This document shows, piece after piece, positions 57,291 to 64,000 of a stretch of DNA of 64,000 bases. Source of the DNA: Frigoribacterium sp. VKM Ac-2836 (GTDB lineage Bacteria > Actinomycetota > Actinomycetes > Actinomycetales > Microbacteriaceae); contig NZ_JABRPK010000001.1 in the NCBI RefSeq assembly GCF_013248995.1, positions 744,001 through 808,000 on the forward strand, given 5' to 3'. The first letter of the stretch is position 1. Every line of letters begins with the position of its first letter. The translations under genes were made by a program, and so were the position numbers. The notes under the pieces were generated by a model. It was not told where the DNA came from, did not search any database, and saw only the letters and a program-made list of their open reading frames with translations.

Positions 57291-59051
57291 GTGTCCACAC
57301 GTCTCTCCCAGCTCTTCGTCCGCACCCTCCGAGAAGACCCTTCCGACGCCGAGGTGACCAGCCACCGGCTGCTCGTCCGCGCCGGGTACATCCGGCGTCA
57401 GGCACCCGGTGTCTTCGCCTGGCTGCCGCTCGGCCTACGGGTCAAGGCCAAGATCGAGGCCGTCATCCGCGACGAGATGCAGGCCGCCGGTGCGCAAGAG
57501 GTGCACTTCCCCGCCCTGCTGCCGCGTGAGCCCTACGAGGCCACCGGTCGCTGGACCGAGTACGGCGACGGCATGTTCCGGCTGAAAGACCGCAAGGACG
57601 CCGACTACCTGCTGGCCCCGACGCACGAAGAGGCTTTCACCCTGTTGGTGAAAGACCTCTACTCGTCCTACAAAGACCTCCCGCTCACGCTCTTCCAGAT
57701 CCAGGACAAGTACCGCGACGAGGCCCGTCCCCGCGCCGGTCTGCTGCGTGGTCGCGAGTTCACCATGAAGGACGCCTATTCGTTCGACGCGTCCGACGCC
57801 GGGCTCGACGAGAGCTACCAGAAGCAGCGGGACGCCTACGAGCGCATCTTCACCCGTCTCGGCCTCGAGTACGTCATCGTGAAGGCGGACGCGGGCGCGA
57901 TGGGTGGTTCGCGCAGCGAAGAGTTCCTGCACCCCACGGCCATCGGCGAGGACACCTTCGTCCGCTCGGCGGGCGGCTACACGGCCAACGTCGAAGCCTT
58001 CACGACCATCGTCCCCGAGACCGTCCCGCTGGACGGTCTGGCACCTGCCCGGCGTCTGGCCCCGGCCGACACCCCGACGATCGACTCGCTGGTCGCGCAA
58101 CTCGAGACCGAGGAGCCCCGCGACGGTGGCCGGTGGACGGCTGCCGACACGCTGAAGAACGTCGTCGTCGCGCTCAGCCACCTCGACGGCACCCGTGAGC
58201 TCGTCGTCGTGGGGCTGCCCGGTGACCGTGAGGTCGACATGAAGCGGCTCGAGGTCGCGTTCGCCCCGGCCGAGGTCGAGGCCGCCGGTGACGCCGACTT
58301 CGCGAAGAACCCCGTGCTGGTCCGCGGTTATCTCGGCCCCCAGGTGCTCGGCGGCGAGTCCGACTCCGGCATCCGCTACTTCGTCGACCCGCGCGTGGTC
58401 GAGGGATCCGCCTGGGTCACCGGGGCGAACGAGAAGGGCGTGCACGTGGCCGACCTGGTCATGGGTCGCGACTTCACCGCGGACGGCACCATCGAGGCGG
58501 CCCAGGTCCGCGAGGGCGATCCCGCCCCCGACGGGTCCGGCCCCATCGAGACGGCCCGCGGCATGGAGATCGGCCACGTCTTCCAGCTCGGTCGCAAGTA
58601 CGCGGAGGCGCTCGGCCTGAAGGTGCTCGACGAGAACGGCAAGCAGGTCACGGTCACGATGGGCTCGTACGGCATCGGCGTGACGCGAATCCTCGCGGTC
58701 ATCGCCGAGGCGAACAACGACGCCAAGGGTCTCATCTGGCCCGCCAACGTCGCGCCCTTCGACGTCCACGTCGTGGCCACGGGCAAGGACCCCGTGGTCT
58801 ACGAGGTCGCCGAGAAACTCACCGCCGACCTCGAGGCCCACCGCCTGGACGTCCTCTACGACGACCGTCCCAAGGTCTCGCCCGGCGTGAAGTTCGGTGA
58901 CGCCGAGCTCCTCGGCGTACCGCAGATCGTCGTCGTGGGCCGCTCGGCCGGCGAGGGCGTCGTCGAGCTCTGGGACCGCCGCACGGGCGACCGCACCCCG
59001 GTCCCCGTGGCCGAGGCCGTGGCGACCCTGACGGCACCGCGGGCTTCCTGA
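57291..59051 (+). CDS. proS: Prolyl-tRNA synthetase, bacterial type with editing domain
   Basis: Class II synthetase of 586 residues charging tRNA-Pro. Motif 2 region is [20 protein letters not shown], followed by [12 protein letters not shown]. The inserted YbaK-like editing domain spans about residues 240-390 and carries the expected [10 protein letters not shown]. Motif 3 is [17 protein letters not shown]. The C-terminal anticodon domain starts at about residue 480. A palindrome of the AGGAGGCGCGG family follows the stop by 4 nt. Confidence 0.97.
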   Translation: MSTRLSQLFVRTLREDPSDAEVTSHRLLVRAGYIRRQAPGVFAWLPLGLRVKAKIEAVIRDEMQAAGAQEVHFPALLPREPYEATGRWTEYGDGMFRLKDRKDADYLLAPTHEEAFTLLVKDLYSSYKDLPLTLFQIQDKYRDEARPRAGLLRGREFTMKDAYSFDASDAGLDESYQKQRDAYERIFTRLGLEYVIVKADAGAMGGSRSEEFLHPTAIGEDTFVRSAGGYTANVEAFTTIVPETVPLDGLAPARRLAPADTPTIDSLVAQLETEEPRDGGRWTAADTLKNVVVALSHLDGTRELVVVGLPGDREVDMKRLEVAFAPAEVEAAGDADFAKNPVLVRGYLGPQVLGGESDSGIRYFVDPRVVEGSAWVTGANEKGVHVADLVMGRDFTADGTIEAAQVREGDPAPDGSGPIETARGMEIGHVFQLGRKYAEALGLKVLDENGKQVTVTMGSYGIGVTRILAVIAEANNDAKGLIWPANVAPFDVHVVATGKDPVVYEVAEKLTADLEAHRLDVLYDDRPKVSPGVKFGDAELLGVPQIVVVGRSAGEGVVELWDRRTGDRTPVPVAEAVATLTAPRAS

Positions 59052-59055
59052 CCGC

Positions 59056-59109
59056 CGGCACCGTGCCTCCTCGTCCCGGTCGTGACGACCCCGAGGAGGC
59101 GCGGTGCCG
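59056..59109 (+). terminator. Intergenic palindrome after proS, family member 3
   Basis: 18-bp arms CGGCACCGTGCCTCCTCG and CGAGGAGGCGCGGTGCCG differ from perfect pairing by one G-U wobble. The 18-nt interior holds a nested GGTCGT/ACGACC pair. Confidence 0.65.
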
Positions 59110-59147
59110 ACCCCGGCCGACGGTCCGCCGGGCACCCCGCTCTCGGG

Positions 59148-59153
59148 TACCGT
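59148..59153 (+). promoter_or_regulatory. -10 box upstream of nusA
   Basis: TACCGT lies 6 nt before an ATG at 59160 that opens a small ORF, and 62 nt before the nusA GTG. It probably drives nusA-ylxR-infB. Confidence 0.45.
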
Positions 59154-59159
59154 AGGGGG

Positions 59160-59231
59160 ATGCTGCGCGCGCCATCGTGCGTGCAGCCTGCAGATCTGAA
59201 TAGTGGAGGCCCTCAGTGGACATCGACCTGA
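59160..59231 (+). CDS. Candidate leaderless small ORF overlapping the nusA start
   Basis: A 23-codon frame beginning MLRAPSCVQPADLNSG starts exactly 6 nt after TACCGT and ends with TGA at 59229-59231, 16 bases inside nusA in a different phase. The nusA ribosome-binding site GGAGG (59205-59209) lies inside it. Ribosomes translating it would pass over the nusA start, so it could tune nusA expression. No homology is claimed. Confidence 0.35.
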   Translation: MLRAPSCVQPADLNSGGPQWTST

Positions 59232-60205
59232 GCGTGCTGCGTCTCATGGAGCGCGAGCGTGAAATCCCCTTCGACGAACTCGTGCGCATCATCGAGCAGG
59301 CCATCTTGACGGCCTACCTCAAGCACACGAACCAGCCCGAGAGTCGCATCCCGGTCGCTCGCGTCGAACTCGACCGCAAGACCGGGCACGTCTCGGTCTA
59401 CGCCATCGAGCGCGACGACGAGGGCGAGGTCGTGGGCGAGGCCGTCGACAGCCCGAGCGACTTCGGCCGCATCGCCGCCTTCGCGGCCAAGCAGGTCATC
59501 AACCAGCGCCTGCGCGACATCGGCGACGACAAGGTGCTCGGTCAGTTCAAGGGCCGAGAGGGCGACATCGTCGCGGGCGTGATCCAGCAGGGGCCGAACC
59601 CCCGCATGATCCACGTCGATCTCGGCACGGTCGAGGCGATCCTGCCCCCCGAAGAGCAGGTTCCGGGTGAGAAGTACACCCACGGGTCGCGCATCCGCGT
59701 GTACGTCACGGGCGTCAGCAAGGGCACCAAGGGGCCGCAGATCACGGTCTCCCGCACCCACCCCTCGCTCGTGCGCAAGCTCTTCGCCCTCGAGGTGCCC
59801 GAGATCGCCAGCGGCGTCGTCGAGATCGTCTCGCTGGCCCGCGAGGCCGGGCACCGCACCAAGATGGCCGTCCGGGCCACCGAGCCGGGCGTCAACGCCA
59901 AGGGTGCCTGCATCGGCGAGATGGGGCAGCGCGTGCGTGCCGTCACGACCGAGCTGAACGACGAGAAGATCGACATCGTCGACTACTCCAGCGATCTGCC
60001 CACGTTCGTCGCGAGTGCGCTGTCGCCCGCGAAGGTTTCGTCGGCCTTCGTGATCGACGCGTCGACCAAGGCCGTACGGGCCCTCGTGCCCGACTACCAG
60101 CTGTCCCTCGCGATCGGTAAAGAGGGGCAGAACGCCCGCCTCGCGGCGAAGCTCACGGGTGCGCGCATCGACATCCAGCCCGACAGCATCCTCGAGGACG
60201 ACTGA
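59216..60205 (+). CDS. nusA: Transcription factor NusA
   Basis: RNA-polymerase-associated elongation, pausing and termination factor. The 329-residue protein has the N-terminal domain ([20 protein letters not shown]), an S1 domain at about residues 110-180 ([20 protein letters not shown]) and two KH domains ([38 protein letters not shown]). It lacks the C-terminal acidic repeats of E. coli NusA, as is normal in actinobacteria. GTG 59216 is 6 nt after GGAGG. rimP, usually just upstream, is absent. Confidence 0.97.
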   Translation: MDIDLSVLRLMEREREIPFDELVRIIEQAILTAYLKHTNQPESRIPVARVELDRKTGHVSVYAIERDDEGEVVGEAVDSPSDFGRIAAFAAKQVINQRLRDIGDDKVLGQFKGREGDIVAGVIQQGPNPRMIHVDLGTVEAILPPEEQVPGEKYTHGSRIRVYVTGVSKGTKGPQITVSRTHPSLVRKLFALEVPEIASGVVEIVSLAREAGHRTKMAVRATEPGVNAKGACIGEMGQRVRAVTTELNDEKIDIVDYSSDLPTFVASALSPAKVSSAFVIDASTKAVRALVPDYQLSLAIGKEGQNARLAAKLTGARIDIQPDSILEDD

Positions 60206-60299
60206 TCGCTCGCACACGACCGCGAGACGGCCGGGGGGCGACCGGCGCACCACGCCGTTCGCCCCCGGCGTCTCCCGTCCGACGACCCGAGGGGGTAAG

Positions 60300-60602
60300 G
60301 TGGAACCCGTCAGAACGTGCATCGGTACTCGAGCGCGCGCTCCGCGGTCCGCACTCGTGCGGGTCGTCGCCCGAAACGGACGCCTCGTGGTCGACACGAG
60401 TGCCACCCTTCCCGGGCGGGGTGCGTGGTTGACGCCGTCGATCGACGCGTTCGAGTCGGCAGTGAAGCGCAGGGCCTTCCGCCGTGCACTCCGCCTCGAC
60501 TCCGAACCCGACGTCGACGAGCTCCGCGCCCACCTCACGCGGATCACCACTTCACGACCCATCGCCACGACAGAACAGGCTGAACGGCACATGGACAACT
60601 AA
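60300..60602 (+). CDS. ylxR: YlxR-family RNA-binding protein (DUF448)
   Basis: The 100-residue protein has the family signature [20 protein letters not shown] followed by GRGAWL. YlxR proteins sit between nusA and infB in most bacteria and bind nucleic acid; a nucleoid-associated role has been reported in Bacillus. GTG 60300 follows GAGGGGG; the open frame extends further back, into nusA, without support. Its TAA stop overlaps an ATG (TAATG). Confidence 0.9.
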   Translation: MEPVRTCIGTRARAPRSALVRVVARNGRLVVDTSATLPGRGAWLTPSIDAFESAVKRRAFRRALRLDSEPDVDELRAHLTRITTSRPIATTEQAERHMDN

Positions 60603-60633
60603 TGAGCAACCACTAATGAGCGGCTCGAAATGA
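60602..60633 (+). other. Chain of two minimal ORFs between ylxR and infB
   Basis: The ylxR stop overlaps ATG-AGC-AAC-CAC-TAA (60602-60616), whose stop in turn overlaps ATG-AGC-GGC-TCG-AAA-TGA (60616-60633). The ten-base direct repeat ACTAATGAGC occurs twice. Such chains can pass terminating ribosomes downstream; chance is possible. Confidence 0.3.
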
Positions 60634-60651
60634 GACCCGTCCAGAACTGAA

Positions 60652-60682
60652 GGCTCTTCCCGTCTCGGGAAGGGCCCGAGAC
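60652..60682 (+). promoter_or_regulatory. Two mutually exclusive hairpins in the infB leader
   Basis: Hairpin A pairs 60652-60662 with 60666-60676 (11 bp including one G-U, loop TCT). Hairpin B pairs GTCTCGGG (60662-60669) with CCCGAGAC (60675-60682), loop AAGGG. They share bases, so only one can form. B ends one base before the infB Shine-Dalgarno AGGAG (60683-60687) at GTG 60692. Confidence 0.45.
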
Positions 60683-60691
60683 AGGAGAACT

Positions 60692-63487
60692 GTGGCTAAA
60701 CCACGCGTACACGAGATCGCCAGCGAGCTGGGGATCGACAGCAAGACCGCACTAGAGAAGCTCAAAGAGATGGGCGAGTTCGTCAAGGGACCGTCGTCCA
60801 GCGTCGAGCCTCCCGTCGCCCGCAAGCTGCGCCAGGCCTTCGCCGGTGCCGCCAAGCCCGCGACCCCCGCAGCCAAGGCTCCCGCAGCCGGCGCGGCACA
60901 GCAGAGCGCGAGCTCGGCGCCCAAGCCCGGCGGCCCCCGCCCGGCGGCCCCCAAGCCTCCCGTCGTCGAGCAGGCTCCCGACCCCGTAGCGGTCGCCGAG
61001 CCCGACGTCGACGCGGCACCCGCACCCGTCGCCCCCCTGACGGTCGCCGAGCGCCAGGCCCAGGCCGAGGCGCAGCGTGCCGCCGCCGCAGCCGCCAAGG
61101 ACGGCGCAGAGGCTCCGGCCGACGACGCCGCCAAGCCCGGTGCCGCCGGACCCAAGCCCGGCGGCCCGCGTCCCGGTGCTCCCCGTCCCGGCAACAACCC
61201 CTTCGCCAGCAACCAGGGCATGGGCCGCCCGAGCGCGCCCCGTCCCGGTGGCTCCGGTGCGGCCAGCAGCATGCCCCGTCCCGGTGGGGCAGCCGGCCCG
61301 CGCCCGCAGGCCCCGCGTCCCGGTGCTCCTCGTCCGGGTGCTCCTCGTCCGGGCGTCGGTGCCGGTCCCCGCCCCAACGGTTTCGGCCAGCGTCCCGCCG
61401 GTGGCGGCGGAGGTCGTCCCGGCGGTGCCGGTGGTGGGTTCCAGCGTCCCGGTGCCGGTGCAGGCACACCCGGTGCCGCCGGCGGCTTCCGTCCCGGCTT
61501 CAGCGGTCCCCGCCCCTCCGGTGGTGGCGGACGCGGTCGTGGACCCGGTGGTGGTACCGCCGGTGCGTTCGGCCGCGGCGGCGGCAAGAGCAAGGCACGC
61601 AAGTCGAAGCGGACGAAGAGGGCCGAGTTCGAGATGCGGTCGGCCCCGTCGTTGGGTGGCGTCAGCGTCCCCCGCGGCGACGGCAACACGGTCGTCCGTC
61701 TGCGTCGTGGTGCTTCCATCAGCGACTTCGCCGACAAGATCGACGCGAGTCCCGGCAACCTGGTGACCGTGCTGTTCCACCTCGGTGAGATGGCCACGGC
61801 GACCGAGTCGCTCGACGAGGCCACGTTCCAGGTGCTCGGTGAAGAGCTCGGTTACAACATCCAGGTCGTCTCGCCCGAAGACGAGGACAAAGAGCTCCTC
61901 GAGGGCTTCGACATCGACCTCGAGCAAGAGCTCGAGGACGAAGACGAGTCCGTCCTGCAGATCCGTCCCCCGGTCGTCACGGTCATGGGCCACGTCGACC
62001 ACGGAAAGACCCGCCTGCTCGACGCGATCCGCAACGCGAACGTGGTCGCCGGTGAAGCCGGTGGCATCACGCAGCACATCGGTGCCTACCAGGTGTGGGC
62101 TCCGCACGAGGGCGTCGAGCGCGCCATCACCTTCATCGACACGCCCGGTCACGAGGCGTTCACCGCCATGCGTGCCCGTGGTGCGCAGGTGACCGACATC
62201 GCGATCCTCGTGGTGGCGGCGGACGACGGCATCATGCCGCAGACGGTCGAGGCGCTGAACCACGCCCAGGCCGCAGGCGTCCCGATCGTGGTCGCGGTCA
62301 ACAAGATCGACAAAGAGGGCGCGAACCCGGCCAAGGTGCGGCAGCAGCTGACCGAATACGGCCTCGTCGCCGAGGAGTACGGCGGAGACGTCATGTTCGT
62401 CGACGTGTCGGCCCGTGACAACAAGAACATCGACGCCCTCCTCGAGGCCGTCCTGCTCACGGCCGACGCCGGTCTCGACCTGCGCGCGAACCCCGACAAG
62501 GACGCCCGTGGCGTCGCGATCGAGGCCCGCCTCGACAAGGGCCGCGGTGCCGTCGCGACGGTGCTCATCCAGTCGGGCACGCTGCGTGTCGGAGACGCGA
62601 TCGTCGCCGGCACGGCCTACGGCCGCGTCCGCGCCATGGTCGACGAGAACGGCGACTCGGTCGACGAGGCCTACCCGAGCCGGCCCGTGCTGGTCCAGGG
62701 TCTGTCGAGCGTCCCTCGAGCCGGCGACACCTTCCTCGTCACCGAGGAGGACCGCACGGCGCGTCAGATCGCCGAGAAGCGTGAAGCCGTCGAGCGCAAC
62801 GCGTCGCTGGCCAAGGCCCGCAAGCGCATCTCGCTCGAGGACTTCACCCGCGCTCTCGAAGAGGGCAAGGTCGAGGCTCTCAACATCATCATCAAGGGTG
62901 ACGTGTCGGGTGCCGTCGAGGCGCTCGAGGAGTCGCTGCTCAAGATCGAGGTGGACGACAGCGTGCAGCTGCGCATCATCCACCGCGGTGTGGGTGCGGT
63001 CACCGAGAGCGACGTCAACCTCGCCACGGTCGACAACGCGGTCATCATCGGGTTCAACGTCCGTCCCGACACGAAGGCTCGTGAGCGCGCCGCTCGTGAG
63101 GGTGTCGACGTTCGGTTCTACTCGGTCATCTACGCAGCACTCGAGGACATCGAGAACTCGCTCACGGGCATGCTCAAGCCCGAGTTCGAGGAGAAGCAGT
63201 CCGGTGTCGCCGAGATCCGCGAGATCTTCCGCTCGTCGAAGGTCGGCAACATCGCCGGTGTCATCGTGCGATCGGGAACGATCACCCGGAACGCCCGTGC
63301 CCGAGTCATCCGCGAGGGCGTCGTCGTGGGCGACAACCTGGCGATCGACTCGCTGCGTCGCTTCAAGGACGACGTCACCGAGGTGCGGACGGACTTCGAG
63401 GCCGGCATCGGCCTCGGCAAGTTCAACGACATCCAGATCGGCGACGAGATCGAGACCATCGAGATGGTCGAGAAGCCCCGGGGCTGA
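60692..63487 (+). CDS. infB: Translation initiation factor IF-2
   Basis: GTPase that brings initiator tRNA to the ribosome. The 931-residue protein has an N-terminal IF2_N domain ([20 protein letters not shown]) and about 250 residues of Pro/Ala/Gly-rich repeats ([14 protein letters not shown]). A second IF2_N-like segment and the G domain follow ([14 protein letters not shown] near residue 432, [15 protein letters not shown]), then domains II-IV. The long disordered N-terminal part is usual for actinobacteria. Start GTG 60692 follows AGGAG. Confidence 0.97.
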   Translation: MAKPRVHEIASELGIDSKTALEKLKEMGEFVKGPSSSVEPPVARKLRQAFAGAAKPATPAAKAPAAGAAQQSASSAPKPGGPRPAAPKPPVVEQAPDPVAVAEPDVDAAPAPVAPLTVAERQAQAEAQRAAAAAAKDGAEAPADDAAKPGAAGPKPGGPRPGAPRPGNNPFASNQGMGRPSAPRPGGSGAASSMPRPGGAAGPRPQAPRPGAPRPGAPRPGVGAGPRPNGFGQRPAGGGGGRPGGAGGGFQRPGAGAGTPGAAGGFRPGFSGPRPSGGGGRGRGPGGGTAGAFGRGGGKSKARKSKRTKRAEFEMRSAPSLGGVSVPRGDGNTVVRLRRGASISDFADKIDASPGNLVTVLFHLGEMATATESLDEATFQVLGEELGYNIQVVSPEDEDKELLEGFDIDLEQELEDEDESVLQIRPPVVTVMGHVDHGKTRLLDAIRNANVVAGEAGGITQHIGAYQVWAPHEGVERAITFIDTPGHEAFTAMRARGAQVTDIAILVVAADDGIMPQTVEALNHAQAAGVPIVVAVNKIDKEGANPAKVRQQLTEYGLVAEEYGGDVMFVDVSARDNKNIDALLEAVLLTADAGLDLRANPDKDARGVAIEARLDKGRGAVATVLIQSGTLRVGDAIVAGTAYGRVRAMVDENGDSVDEAYPSRPVLVQGLSSVPRAGDTFLVTEEDRTARQIAEKREAVERNASLAKARKRISLEDFTRALEEGKVEALNIIIKGDVSGAVEALEESLLKIEVDDSVQLRIIHRGVGAVTESDVNLATVDNAVIIGFNVRPDTKARERAAREGVDVRFYSVIYAALEDIENSLTGMLKPEFEEKQSGVAEIREIFRSSKVGNIAGVIVRSGTITRNARARVIREGVVVGDNLAIDSLRRFKDDVTEVRTDFEAGIGLGKFNDIQIGDEIETIEMVEKPRG
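61321..61350 (+). repeat. Tandem 15-bp repeat within infB
   Basis: GGTGCTCCTCGTCCG is present twice head to tail with degenerate copies on both sides. It encodes the Gly-Ala-Pro-Arg-Pro repeats of the IF-2 linker. Confidence 0.8.
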
Positions 63488-63507
63488 CCCGGCGTCATCG
63501 CAGTACA

Positions 63508-63543
63508 CGAGGCCCCGCTCCGACTACGGTCGGGGCGGGGCCT
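63508..63543 (+). terminator. Hairpin between infB and rbfA
   Basis: 16-bp arms GAGGCCCCGCTCCGAC and GTCGGGGCGGGGCCTC (one G-U wobble) flank TACG. No U-tract follows. Termination here would separate rbfA from infB, but partial read-through is equally possible. Confidence 0.55.
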
Positions 63544-63587
63544 CACCCCTCTCGCCACGGCGGCGAGCAGCACGAACAGGAGTGAAC

Positions 63588-64000
63588 AATGGTTGACGCG
63601 CAACGCGCCCGCAAGATGGCCGACCGCATCCACGAGATCGTCGCGCGGCGTCTCGAACGAGGCATCAAGGACCCCCGCCTCGGGTTCGTCACGATCACCG
63701 ACGTCAAGGTGACCGGAGATCTGCAACACGCTTCGGTCTTCTACACGGTCTATGGCACCGACGAGGAGCGCCGCGACACGGGTGCGGCCCTCAAGTCGGC
63801 GACCGGCATGCTCCGCAGCGAGGTCGGCAAGAACATCACCGCACGCCTCACCCCGAGTCTCGAGTTCATCCTCGATGCCCTTCCCGAGAACGCGGCGTCG
63901 ATCGACCGTCTGCTCCAGGAAGCCCGTCAGCGCGACCACGAGAGCCAGTCCATGGCCTCGTCGGCCGAGTACGCCGGCGACGCGGACCCCTACGTGAAGC
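63588..64000 (+). CDS. rbfA: Ribosome-binding factor A (5' part, runs off the window)
   Basis: 30S maturation factor. The visible 137 codons begin MVDAQRARKMADRIHEIVA and include the KH-like core KDPRLGFVTITDVKVTGD, HASVFYTVYG and RLTPSLEFILDALPENAASI. This covers almost the whole family domain, and the frame stays open to the last base. Start ATG 63588 follows AACAGGAG. The gene follows infB, as in most bacteria. Confidence 0.95.

Noticed and set aside
60752-63508. 918-codon open frame on the minus strand
   Set aside because: Antisense shadow of infB with no recognisable domain.

Overview
This 64 kb window is GC-rich chromosomal DNA. GTG starts are frequent and almost all genes lie on the plus strand in tight GTGA/ATGA/TGATG-overlapping operons. 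The gene order (lysA-hom-thrC-thrB-rho-prfA-prmC-tsaC-wecA-atp; dxr-rip-ispG; proS-nusA-ylxR-infB-rbfA) is that of a high-GC actinobacterium, most likely Microbacteriaceae. That placement rests on gene order and protein style, not on a search. No insertion sequence, prophage, CRISPR array or rRNA is visible.

Layout. 16-90: tRNA-Arg(CCG), minus strand. 168-5044: pdxH, a class I glutamine amidotransferase, a small lipoprotein, argS and a DUF2993 protein. 5147-16478: lysine/threonine synthesis, transcription termination (rho), translation release (prfA, prmC), tRNA t6A synthesis and a polyprenyl-phosphate sugar-phosphate transferase. 16475-23961: atpI-like gene and atpBEFHAGDC. 23990-25340: yaaA and, convergently, ogt. 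25533-41877: a signalling and surface cluster: FHA protein, PP2C phosphatase, Ser/Thr kinase, 1934-residue Ig/Fn3 rod protein, MoxR ATPase, DUF58 protein, transglutaminase-fold membrane protein, zinc-ribbon/FHA protein and a small protein resembling the N-terminal part of type VII secretion ATPases. 41874-45135: asparaginase, OsmC and two FKBP lipoproteins. 45199-48919: dxr, site-2 protease and ispG (MEP isoprenoid pathway). 49152-51893: methionine ABC importer. 51949-57264: a second MoxR-DUF58 system of Bat type with two VWA proteins. 57291-64000: proS, nusA, ylxR, infB and the start of rbfA.

The main accessory feature is the 25.5-41.9 kb cluster. Its gene set matches the PFNA cluster known from Bifidobacterium (kinase, Fn3 protein, AAA ATPase, DUF58, transglutaminase, PP2C, FHA). 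Here the transglutaminase-like protein has lost its catalytic Cys and His, the kinase activation loop has no threonine, and a palindrome covers the expected -35 region of the first gene. A second pattern runs through the whole window: a TANNNT hexamer 6-9 nt before a start codon that lacks a Shine-Dalgarno sequence, the signature of leaderless mRNAs. The same signature precedes two unannotated small ORFs, one just before atpB and one overlapping the nusA start. Three intergenic palindromes share an AGGAGGCGCGG core, and the ylxR-infB gap can form two mutually exclusive hairpins.
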